Shown: piece by piece, positions 30,347 through 38,352 of the stretch | Layout of the letters: the number at the start of each line of letters is the position of its first letter | Numbering within the stretch: the first letter of the stretch is position 1 | Assembly (NCBI RefSeq): GCF_023502235.1 | Contig: NZ_JAMFLY010000001.1 | Location: forward strand, 124,001 to 188,000 | Direction of reading: 5' to 3' | Source: Flagellimonas myxillae | Lineage (GTDB): Bacteria; Bacteroidota; Bacteroidia; Flavobacteriales; Flavobacteriaceae | DNA length: 64,000 nt | The notes under the pieces: model-generated | The model's input: only the letters and a program-made list of their open reading frames with translations | What the model was told of the DNA's origin: nothing | The model's database searches: none | Translations under genes and position numbers: made by a program

Positions 30347-32176
30347 ATGGAAATTTCAAACATTGATATTGCAATTGTTGTTGCGTATATAATCGGGGTT
30401 TTGGCGCTTGGTTTTTATCTGTCCAAACGAGCTTCCAAAAACTTGGAATCCTATTTTTTAGGAGGCAATCAACTGCCATGGTACTACTTGGGACTGAGCA
30501 ATGCCTCGGGCATGTTCGATATTTCTGGGACCATGTGGACCGTTGGGATCCTTTTCGTCTATGGACTTAAAAGTGCTTGGCTCCCATGGCTATGGCCCGT
30601 ATGGAACCAGGTCTTTATTTTCGTATACCTCGCAGTCTGGATGCGTAAATCCAACGTAATGACCGGGGCCGAATGGATTACCTTTCGCTTTGGGGATGGC
30701 AAAGGAGCCAAACTTTCCCATATCATCATTGTAATATTTGCCGTAATCAGTGTGCTCGGTTTTATTGCCTACTTTTTTGAGGGAATTGGCAAGTATTGCA
30801 CCTCCATTTTACCATGGGATTTGGCCTTTGACCTTTTCGGTTACCAAGTTTCCTCGGCCAAGAGCTACGCCTTATTGGTTTGTGGACTTACATCGCTATA
30901 TACCGTCAAAGGGGGAATGCACAGTGTTGTGGCCACCGAGGTGATGCAGTTTGTTATTATGACCATTGCCTGTATTGGGGTTGGAATCATTGCCTATACC
31001 ATGGTCGATGCGGGTCAAATAGATAAGGTGGTTCCAGCGGGTTGGAAAGATCTGATGTTTGGTTGGGAGTTAAATCTGGATTGGAGCAACGCCGCTTTTC
31101 CTCAGGTAAATTCCAAAATAGCAAAAGATGGGTTCGACCTTTTTGGGTTGCTTTTTATATTGATGGTGCTCAAGGGAATTTTTGCTTCCATTGCAGGCCC
31201 GGTGCCTTCTTACGACATGCAGCGAATTTTGGCCACTAGGACTCCTGGCGAGGCAGCTAAAATGAGTTTTTTAACCATATGTGTGCTTTATATCCCAAGA
31301 TACTTCATGATTGTGGGTTTCACCGTGTTGGCATTGGTGTATTTGGGTCCGGAGCTTTTGCAGATGGGAGAAAATATCGATTTTGAACAGGTGCTTCCCA
31401 TGGCCATAAACAAGTTTTTGCCTGTTGGTTTAAAAGGACTGATGCTAGCAGGGTTCTTGGCTGCATTTATGGGAACCTTTGCAGCTTTTGTAAACGCAGC
31501 ACCGGCATATCTTGTAAACGATATTTATAAAAAATACATCAACCCCGGAGCTACGGACAAGCGTTTGGTAAAATTAAGCGTGCTTTCCTCCTTGGGGATG
31601 GTTATGGTGGGCATTGTTTTTGGCTTAAATGCGGGCTCCTTGAACGAACTGATACTTTGGCTTAGCTCTGCCCTGTACGGGGGTTATGTTGCGGCCAATG
31701 TGCTCAAATGGATTTGGTGGCGTTTTAGCGGAAATGGCTATTTCTGGGGGATGCTTTTCGGATTGATTGCTTCGACCGTCAAACTCTTTTTCTTCCCAGA
31801 GTATGTAGACATTTTTGTATTCCCCATCATCTTCCTTTTCTCGTTTTTGGGATGTATCATCGGCACCTATGTGGAGCCCCTTCCAAATAGGGAAAAAGTG
31901 AAAAAGTTCTACAAACAGACCAAACCATGGGGTTTTTGGGGGCCCATAAAAAGGGAAGTCATGCAGGAAGACCCCTCATTTGTCCCCAATATGGATTTTA
32001 AGCGGGACAGTTTCAATGTGGTTGTTGGCATTGTTTGGCAAATGGCACAAGTGGTCATTCCAATTTATTTTATGCTCCGGGAAAATACCCAAATGGTGAT
32101 TTGGTCCGCAGTTTTGATTCTTACAAGTTACCTGCTCAAAAAGTTCTGGTGGGACAACCTAAAAAACCTTGAATAA
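30347..32176 (+). CDS. Sodium:solute symporter (SSS family)
   Basis: A 609-residue inner-membrane protein with about 14 hydrophobic segments. The N-terminus (DIAIVVAYIIGVLALGFYLS, SYFLGGNQLPWYYLGLSNAS) is the SSS signature region. Other segments are AEWITFRFGDGKGAKLSHII and YTVKGGMHSVVATEVMQFVI. It should import a sugar or related small organic molecule with Na+. It is the first gene of a tightly packed cluster, with one base between its stop and the next ATG. Confidence 0.95.
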   Translation: MEISNIDIAIVVAYIIGVLALGFYLSKRASKNLESYFLGGNQLPWYYLGLSNASGMFDISGTMWTVGILFVYGLKSAWLPWLWPVWNQVFIFVYLAVWMRKSNVMTGAEWITFRFGDGKGAKLSHIIIVIFAVISVLGFIAYFFEGIGKYCTSILPWDLAFDLFGYQVSSAKSYALLVCGLTSLYTVKGGMHSVVATEVMQFVIMTIACIGVGIIAYTMVDAGQIDKVVPAGWKDLMFGWELNLDWSNAAFPQVNSKIAKDGFDLFGLLFILMVLKGIFASIAGPVPSYDMQRILATRTPGEAAKMSFLTICVLYIPRYFMIVGFTVLALVYLGPELLQMGENIDFEQVLPMAINKFLPVGLKGLMLAGFLAAFMGTFAAFVNAAPAYLVNDIYKKYINPGATDKRLVKLSVLSSLGMVMVGIVFGLNAGSLNELILWLSSALYGGYVAANVLKWIWWRFSGNGYFWGMLFGLIASTVKLFFFPEYVDIFVFPIIFLFSFLGCIIGTYVEPLPNREKVKKFYKQTKPWGFWGPIKREVMQEDPSFVPNMDFKRDSFNVVVGIVWQMAQVVIPIYFMLRENTQMVIWSAVLILTSYLLKKFWWDNLKNLE

Positions 32177-32177
32177 G

Positions 32178-33155
32178 ATGGGGAAACGGTTATTGATCAA
32201 CGCAACGTTCTTGGATGAGATCAGCCATGATATCCCACACCAAAATTGGGGTAAAAAAGAGTGGGACAAAGATTTCCAACACATGAAAAAGATGGGGATC
32301 AATACGGTGGTGCTTATCCGTTCCGGATATCAAAAATTTTTGACCTACCCTTCGGAATATCTTATCCAGGAAAAGGGATGTTTTTCTCCCCCGGTGGACT
32401 TAGTCCAACAATTTTTGGAACTATCCGACACCTATGGGATGGATTTTTATTTTGGGACTTATGATAGTGGGGTGTATTGGAAAACTGGGGATATGACCCA
32501 CGAGATTGATGTAAACCTCCATGTAATTGAGGAAGCTTATGAAAAATACGGGCATTACCATAGTTTCAAGGGGTGGTATTTGAGTTTGGAGCTCAGTAGA
32601 AAGACAAAGGGGGCTATTACCGCCATTGCCCAATTGGGAAATCACTGCAAAGCGATCAGCAATAATCTCCCTGTTCTTATTTCCCCGTGGATTGATGGCA
32701 AGAAAGCAATTACCGCTTCAGAAAGTATTTTGACCAAACAAAATGCAATTTCTTTGGAAGAGCATTTTCAGGAATGGGATGAAATTTTCAAGGGGATCCA
32801 AGGAGCTGTTGATATTGTGGCTTTCCAAGATGGACATGTGGATTACGATAAACTTGAGGAATATTTGGTGATCAATAAAAAACTGGCCGATACTTATGGG
32901 ATGCGATCCTGGACCAATATTGAATCTTTTGATCGGGACATGCCCATCAAGTTCCTGCCCATCAAGTTTGAAAAGCTGTTGTTGAAAATGCAGGCGGCCC
33001 AAAGAGCCGGTTGTGAAAGAGCCATTACTTTTGAGTTTTCCCATTTTATGAGTCCGCAGTCTTCCTATTTACAAGCGGGCCATTTATACAATCGGTACAT
33101 GGAATATTTCAAAAAAGAGATTTCGCAACAAACCCTAAATCAGAGTCAGTTTTGA
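32178..33155 (+). CDS. DUF4434-family TIM-barrel protein
   Basis: A 325-residue protein without a signal peptide, from the ATG at 32178; an earlier in-frame TTG overlaps the symporter. The pattern TFLDEISHDIPHQNWGKKEW, then MKKMGINTVVLIRSGYQ, and GHYHSFKGWYLSLELS is that of DUF4434 proteins, which resemble glycoside hydrolases. Candidate acidic active-site residues are in YLSLELS and ERAITFEFSHF. The protein is probably cytoplasmic and acts on the imported sugar; the reaction is unknown. Confidence 0.8.
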   Translation: MGKRLLINATFLDEISHDIPHQNWGKKEWDKDFQHMKKMGINTVVLIRSGYQKFLTYPSEYLIQEKGCFSPPVDLVQQFLELSDTYGMDFYFGTYDSGVYWKTGDMTHEIDVNLHVIEEAYEKYGHYHSFKGWYLSLELSRKTKGAITAIAQLGNHCKAISNNLPVLISPWIDGKKAITASESILTKQNAISLEEHFQEWDEIFKGIQGAVDIVAFQDGHVDYDKLEEYLVINKKLADTYGMRSWTNIESFDRDMPIKFLPIKFEKLLLKMQAAQRAGCERAITFEFSHFMSPQSSYLQAGHLYNRYMEYFKKEISQQTLNQSQF

Positions 33156-34306
33156 AAGAATATGCCGCGCTATACCGATCAGAGCTGTTGGACGAGGTCC
33201 TTCCCTTTTGGGAGCAGCATTCCTTGGATACCGTTCACGGAGGGTACTTTTCCTGCCTTACCCCAGAAGGAAAGGTGTACGATACGGATAAATTTATGTG
33301 GTTGCAGGCCAGACAAGCTTGGATGTTCTCCAAACTGTACAATTCCTTGGAAGCTAAAGCAGGCTGGAAGGCAGCGGCCAAAAACGGCATTGACTTTTTA
33401 GAAAAATATGGACGGGACCCCCAAGGAAATTGGTACTTCGCCTTGGACCAAAAAGGGAATCCGCTAGTTCAGCCCTACAACATATTTTCCGACTGTTTTG
33501 CTGCAATGGCATTTGGGGAATACTATAAATTGGAAAGTGACGAACGCTACGCCAAGATTGCCAATGATACTTTTCATAATATTTTATCCAGACAACAAAA
33601 CCCCAAAGGGAATTACAATAAAAAAGTTTCTGGAACGCGGAACTTACAGGATTTTGCCCTCCCGATGATCCTGTGCAACCTGGCCTTGGAACTTGAGCAC
33701 TTATTGGAAGAGGGGCAGTTGGACCATTTAACTGATTCCATTGTGGATTTGATCATGAATTGGTTCTACGATGCCGAGACGGGGATGGTATACGAAAACA
33801 TATCCCTCGACGGCAAATTTGTGGACAGTTTTGAAGGTAGATTGTTGAATCCGGGCCATGCCATAGAGGCCATGTGGTTTGTGATGAACATTGGTTTGCG
33901 AAAAAACGACCCCAATTTGGTGAAAAAAGCGGAAACCATCATGTACGAACAATTGGAATTAGGATGGGACAAGGAACATGGTGGAATATTCTATTTTATG
34001 GATGCCAAAGGCCATCCTCCCGAGAAATTGGAATGGGACCAAAAATTATGGTGGGTGCACTTGGAAACTTTAGTGGCCTTGGCCAAGACTTATGCCCACA
34101 ACCAAAGTCCGAAGGCTGCGGCATGGTTTCACAAAGTGCACGAGTATGCATGGAATCATTTTAGAGATCCCATTAACGGAGGTGAGTGGTATGGTTACCT
34201 CAACCGCCAAGGACAACTTTTGTTACATTTAAAAGGAGGCAAATGGAAAGGTTGTTTTCACGTACCCCGGGCGTTGTTCGAGATTTCAAAAACCCTGAAT
34301 ATCTAA
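33152..34306 (+). CDS. AGE-family sugar epimerase/isomerase
   Basis: A 384-residue alpha/alpha-barrel protein related to N-acylglucosamine 2-epimerase, mannose isomerase and cellobiose epimerase. Conserved motifs include NPGHAIEAMWF (catalytic His/Glu) and KLWWVHLETLVAL, with RNLQDFALPM and the C-terminal GGEWYGYLNRQG. The start is a TTG at 33152 that overlaps the preceding TGA (TTGA, 4 bases), which implies translational coupling; the next in-frame ATG is about 50 codons later and too late. It probably interconverts the imported sugar and its 2-epimer or ketose. Confidence 0.9.
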   Translation: MKEYAALYRSELLDEVLPFWEQHSLDTVHGGYFSCLTPEGKVYDTDKFMWLQARQAWMFSKLYNSLEAKAGWKAAAKNGIDFLEKYGRDPQGNWYFALDQKGNPLVQPYNIFSDCFAAMAFGEYYKLESDERYAKIANDTFHNILSRQQNPKGNYNKKVSGTRNLQDFALPMILCNLALELEHLLEEGQLDHLTDSIVDLIMNWFYDAETGMVYENISLDGKFVDSFEGRLLNPGHAIEAMWFVMNIGLRKNDPNLVKKAETIMYEQLELGWDKEHGGIFYFMDAKGHPPEKLEWDQKLWWVHLETLVALAKTYAHNQSPKAAAWFHKVHEYAWNHFRDPINGGEWYGYLNRQGQLLLHLKGGKWKGCFHVPRALFEISKTLNI

Positions 34307-34318
34307 TCCCTTAAGAGC

Positions 34319-35422
34319 ATGACCACGCATAAACTTCTTAAAAGTGTACTGCAAATCGCTGCTTTTCTCATTTTCAGTTTTGGATATGCCCAGACAGAAA
34401 AAGGGGTATGGTTGACCGATGTGGCCAGCGAAGCTTTGGACAGTAAGGAAGGCATTCAACAAGTTGTTGCACGTTGCAAGGCCATTGGTTTGGACAATAT
34501 TTATGTGGTAGTTTGGAACAGGGGACATACACTATATCCCAGTCAGGTGATGGATGATCATTTTGGAATCAAGGTGGCGCCTCGCTTTTCAAAGTTTGAT
34601 GTGCTTCAGACGTTGATAGACGAAGCTCACAAAGAAAATTTAAAAGTGCACGCTTGGTTCGAGTTTGGCTTTTCGTCCAGTTATAAAGAAGCGGACGGGG
34701 GACACATCCTCCGTAAAAAACCGGAGTGGAAAGCTATTGATGTAGATGGAAACTTGGTATCCAAAAATGGGTTTCAATGGATGAATGCTTTTGATCCCGA
34801 GGTTCAGGATTTTCTATTGGATTTGATGGTCGAAGTAGTTGAAAATTACGACGTGGATGGCGTCCAAGGGGATGACAGGCTCCCTGCCAACCCCTCCACA
34901 GCAGGATATGATACCTATACGGTTTCCGAATACAAAAAGGAACACAATGGTGCATCCCCACCTGAGGATTATCGCGATTCGAATTGGGTGGACTGGAGGG
35001 CATCCCGGCTGAACCTTTTTGTCGAGCGGGTGTATAAAACCATTAAATCCGTTAATCCAGAAGTATTGGTCACCATGGCCCCGAGCATTTTCCCCTGGAG
35101 CAAGGAGGAATACCTCCAAGATTGGCCCACTTGGGTAGAAAATGGGTGGGTAGATCAGATCATTCCGCAAGTATATCGATATGATAGTAAAGCATATAGT
35201 TCAACATTGGAGTCGAATTTGGACTTTATGCCCATGGATAAACGAAGTTTGTTTGTGCCCGGGGTGCTATTACGGGTTGGCGATTACACACCTTCGAAAC
35301 GATTCCTTAAAAAAATGATCAAGGCCAACCGCAGTTTGGGGTTAAAAGGGGAAGTGTTCTTTTTTTATGAAGGATTGCAGTTCCACGACGCCTTTTTCAA
35401 TAAAACCTATCCAAAAATGTAA
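34319..35422 (+). CDS. Secreted family-10-like glycosyl hydrolase (GHL10 type)
   Basis: A 367-residue protein with a signal peptide (MTTHKLLKSVLQIAAFLIFS...GYAQ). The mature part is a TIM barrel of the GHL10 (PF02638) kind: EKGVWLTDVASEALDSKEGI, KAIGLDNIYVVVWNRGHTLY, LKVHAWFEFGFSSSY, DVDGVQGDDRLPAN and WVDQIIPQVYRYDS. The acidic residues in GVQGDD are candidates for catalysis. It is probably periplasmic and feeds the symporter. It lies 12 bases after the epimerase and 5 before the oxidoreductase. Confidence 0.85.
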   Translation: MTTHKLLKSVLQIAAFLIFSFGYAQTEKGVWLTDVASEALDSKEGIQQVVARCKAIGLDNIYVVVWNRGHTLYPSQVMDDHFGIKVAPRFSKFDVLQTLIDEAHKENLKVHAWFEFGFSSSYKEADGGHILRKKPEWKAIDVDGNLVSKNGFQWMNAFDPEVQDFLLDLMVEVVENYDVDGVQGDDRLPANPSTAGYDTYTVSEYKKEHNGASPPEDYRDSNWVDWRASRLNLFVERVYKTIKSVNPEVLVTMAPSIFPWSKEEYLQDWPTWVENGWVDQIIPQVYRYDSKAYSSTLESNLDFMPMDKRSLFVPGVLLRVGDYTPSKRFLKKMIKANRSLGLKGEVFFFYEGLQFHDAFFNKTYPKM

Positions 35423-35427
35423 ACTAT

Positions 35428-37263
35428 ATGAAAAAAGTAGTTGGTCTCTTGGTCTTCAGTTTAGTGTGTGTGTCCGCGATGGGACAACAGGAAGTGGATA
35501 TAGTAATCGTTGGTGGGGGAGCTGGAGGAACTTCCGCAGGAATTCAGGCATCCCGAATGGGGGCAAAGGTCCAGATTATAGAAAAAACCTCTTGGTTGGG
35601 TGGTATGCTAACTTCGGCCGGGGTATCGGCCATTGATGGCAACCACAAAATGCCATCGGGCATCTGGGGAGAATTCCGGGAAAAACTATATGGTCATTAT
35701 GGGGGACCCAAAGCCGTGGCCACAGGATGGGTGAGCCATACTCTTTTTGAACCTTCGGTGGGCAAGGATATTTTAACCGAAATGGCGACCCATCCCAATC
35801 TGGATATTGTTTATGGAGCCAGCTACAACAAGCTTGAAAGACAAAATGGAAGGTGGATTGTTCACTATAAAGTAAATGGGAAACCATATACCACGTTTGC
35901 TACGGTCCTTATCGATGCGACCGAAACCGGGGAGTTATTACCGCTGGTAGGGGCAGATTTTCGCTTGGGGATGGATTCTAAACAAGATACAGGGGAAAAG
36001 GAAGCTCCTGAAAGTTCCAATACCATAGTTCAAGATTTAACCTATGTGGCCATTTTAAAGGATGTTGGGGACCAAAGAAGCCGGAAAGGTCTTGTGAAAA
36101 AACCAAAAAATTACGACCCTGAAGCATATGTCTGTGCATGCAAACGGGAAGGAGGGGAAATGTTTGGTTCCGTGGCGGATTGTGATCAAATGCTGACATA
36201 TGGAAAACTACCGAACCAAAAATACATGATCAATTGGCCCAATTGTGGGAACGACTTCTTTGTAAACTGGGCCGAACTTTCAACAACAGCGCGGGAAGAT
36301 GCGTTGAAACAGGCAAAGGCCTTTACACAGGGGTTTGTGTACTATATTCAAAATGAGTTGGGGTATAAAAACCTGAGGTTGGCAGATGAATTCCCGACCC
36401 GGGACAATTTTCCCATGATCCCGTATCACCGGGAGGGCAGAAGGGCTGTTGGTAAAACCTTTTTGGTGGTGGACCATTTGGAAAGACCCTATGATTTCAA
36501 ACTGTACAAGACCGGGGTGGCTATAGGGGACTATCCCATTGATCACCATCACGATAAAAACCCGGACACTCCGGCCATCGAATTCATCAATATTAAGGTG
36601 CCCAGTTATTCCATTCCCATGGGCAGTCTGGTCCCAGAAGGGGTCGATAATTTTTTGGTTTCCGATAAAAACATAAGTGTGTCCAATATTGTCAATGGAA
36701 CCACCCGCTTGCAACCTGTGGTCTTGGGTATTGGGCAGGCAGCAGGTACCATAGCCGCAACCGCTATTAAAGAGCAAAAAAACACCTCGGAGGTGTCCAT
36801 CAGACAAGTACAAAAGGCACTTGTTGAGAGCAAGGCCTACATTATGCCCTACATTGATGTAACTCCGGATGACAAAGCCTTCGGGGCAATCCAGCGGATT
36901 GGGGCGTCAGGGGTGCTTAAAGGATTTGGAGTTCCATACAAGTGGGCCAATGAAACTTGGTTTTACCCGGAAAGGATGGTATCGGAATTTGAATTGAAGC
37001 ATGGGTTGCTCCCGCTATATCCTGAGCTTAAAAATGAACATGCTTCAGGTCAGGGGGTCACCCCAGCATTTTTGGCTGCAATCCTTGCGAAGGTTGATAA
37101 GGAAATCACCTTGGATAAGTTGGGGCAATTATGGAAATCTGAAGCGTTGGAACCACCGTTTTCGTCAGCTGTACAATTAAATAGGCGTACCCTTAGTATA
37201 TTGATAGATAGGTTATTGGACCCTTTTGGGGTTCCAGTGGATTTTAATGGGAATTTTAACTAA
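35428..37263 (+). CDS. Periplasmic FAD-dependent oxidoreductase with C-terminal SLH-like segment
   Basis: A 611-residue protein with a signal peptide (MKKVVGLLVFSLVCVSAMGQ). The dinucleotide-binding motif VIVGGGAGGTSAGIQ is at about residues 26-40, followed by KTSWLGGMLTSAGVSAIDGN. It belongs to the PF12831 FAD-dependent oxidoreductase group, often mislabelled xanthan lyase. Residues about 475-525 (YIDVTPDDKAFGAIQRIGAS, then GVLKGFGVP and WFYPERMVSEFELK) fit an S-layer-homology pattern. It probably oxidises a carbohydrate in the periplasm. It is the last gene of the block. Confidence 0.85.
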   Translation: MKKVVGLLVFSLVCVSAMGQQEVDIVIVGGGAGGTSAGIQASRMGAKVQIIEKTSWLGGMLTSAGVSAIDGNHKMPSGIWGEFREKLYGHYGGPKAVATGWVSHTLFEPSVGKDILTEMATHPNLDIVYGASYNKLERQNGRWIVHYKVNGKPYTTFATVLIDATETGELLPLVGADFRLGMDSKQDTGEKEAPESSNTIVQDLTYVAILKDVGDQRSRKGLVKKPKNYDPEAYVCACKREGGEMFGSVADCDQMLTYGKLPNQKYMINWPNCGNDFFVNWAELSTTAREDALKQAKAFTQGFVYYIQNELGYKNLRLADEFPTRDNFPMIPYHREGRRAVGKTFLVVDHLERPYDFKLYKTGVAIGDYPIDHHHDKNPDTPAIEFINIKVPSYSIPMGSLVPEGVDNFLVSDKNISVSNIVNGTTRLQPVVLGIGQAAGTIAATAIKEQKNTSEVSIRQVQKALVESKAYIMPYIDVTPDDKAFGAIQRIGASGVLKGFGVPYKWANETWFYPERMVSEFELKHGLLPLYPELKNEHASGQGVTPAFLAAILAKVDKEITLDKLGQLWKSEALEPPFSSAVQLNRRTLSILIDRLLDPFGVPVDFNGNFN

Positions 37264-37359
37264 AAAAATCCGACTTCCAAGGCTATTTTCTTGCATATAA
37301 TTGTTGCATTTGCATGTATATTTACCCTTGCAAAAATGAAACAAAAAGACAAGGGTTGT

Positions 37360-38289
37360 ATGCAGATTACAAATACTATTTTAATGGTTCGTCCGGCCAC
37401 TTTTCGTTCCAATGAGGAAACGGCCGTGAACAATTATTACCAGAAATCGGATGTTGGATTAAGCGAAGCGGAGTTGTTGCAAAATGCCCAGGCTGAGTTC
37501 GATGCTTTTGTGGAAAAACTCCAAGCGCAAGGAGTGAAAGTGGTGGTTGTGAATGCGGTAGAAGCCGACGATACCCCAGATGCCCACTTTCCCAACAACT
37601 GGATTTCCTTTCATGCCAACGGAACGGTAGCTTTGTATCCTATGTTCGCCGAAAACCGTAGAAGGGAACGACGAGAGGTCATTTTGGATATTTTGGAGGA
37701 ACAAGGTTTCCAGATTGAAAATGTGGTGGATTATTCTTCCGCAGAGGCCGAAAATCTTTTTTTGGAAGGAACTGGCAGTATCTTAATGGATAGGGTACAT
37801 AAAAAAGCCTATTGTGCACTTTCGCCTAGGGCCGATGAGGAACTGTTTATTGAGTTCTGCGAGGACTTTGAATATACCCCCGTAATTTTTACCGCCAACC
37901 AAACCGTGAATGGGGAACGCATGGCCATATACCATACCAATGTAATGATGGCTTTAGGAGAAAATTTGGCCGTAATCTGTCTGGATAGCATTGACGATAA
38001 AAAGGAGCGTAAAAATGTGGTAAACCACCTTAAGGCGGATGGGAAGGAAGTAGTTGCTATTTCGGAGGAGCAGGTCACGCATTTTGCAGGAAACATGCTT
38101 CAAGTAAAGGGGGCAAACGGACAAGCCTATATGGTGATGAGTGCCGATGCCTACCAAAGTTTGACTCCAAACCAGTTAAAGGACATAGAAAAGCATGGCC
38201 CCATTATCCACAGTGATTTACACTGGATTGAAACTTGCGGTGGCGGCTCTGCCCGCTGTATGATGGCCGAGGTGTTTTTGCCCAGCTAG
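37360..38289 (+). CDS. ctlX: Citrulline utilization hydrolase, CtlX type
   Basis: A 309-residue pentein-fold enzyme. I start at the ATG at 37360 (MQITNTILMVRPATFRSNEE), the usual CtlX N-terminus; an upstream ATG at 37336 is in frame but adds an atypical lysine-rich octapeptide. Motifs are DAHFPNNWISFH, AIYHTNVMM (His) and the catalytic C300 in GGGSARCMMAEVF. Such proteins are predicted to act in citrulline/arginine breakdown. A DDAH-like relative lies upstream at 28003. A shared terminator follows. Confidence 0.9.
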   Translation: MQITNTILMVRPATFRSNEETAVNNYYQKSDVGLSEAELLQNAQAEFDAFVEKLQAQGVKVVVVNAVEADDTPDAHFPNNWISFHANGTVALYPMFAENRRRERREVILDILEEQGFQIENVVDYSSAEAENLFLEGTGSILMDRVHKKAYCALSPRADEELFIEFCEDFEYTPVIFTANQTVNGERMAIYHTNVMMALGENLAVICLDSIDDKKERKNVVNHLKADGKEVVAISEEQVTHFAGNMLQVKGANGQAYMVMSADAYQSLTPNQLKDIEKHGPIIHSDLHWIETCGGGSARCMMAEVFLPS

Positions 38290-38296
38290 GATATAC

Positions 38297-38330
38297 CAAA
38301 AAGAGGCCGCTTTAAGCGGCCCTTTTCTTA
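38297..38330. terminator. Bidirectional terminator between ctlX and a kelch lipoprotein
   Basis: GGCCGC (38305-38310) pairs with GCGGCC (38316-38321) around TTTAA. A-rich and T-rich flanks lie on both sides, so it can serve both convergent genes. Confidence 0.85.
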
Positions 38331-38352
38331 TTTGGTTAAGTTGTTAAAAGTT

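Noticed and set aside
37291..37360. Longer CtlX start at TTG 37291 or ATG 37336
   Set aside because: The family N-terminus begins at MQITNTILM; the upstream part looks like promoter and leader.
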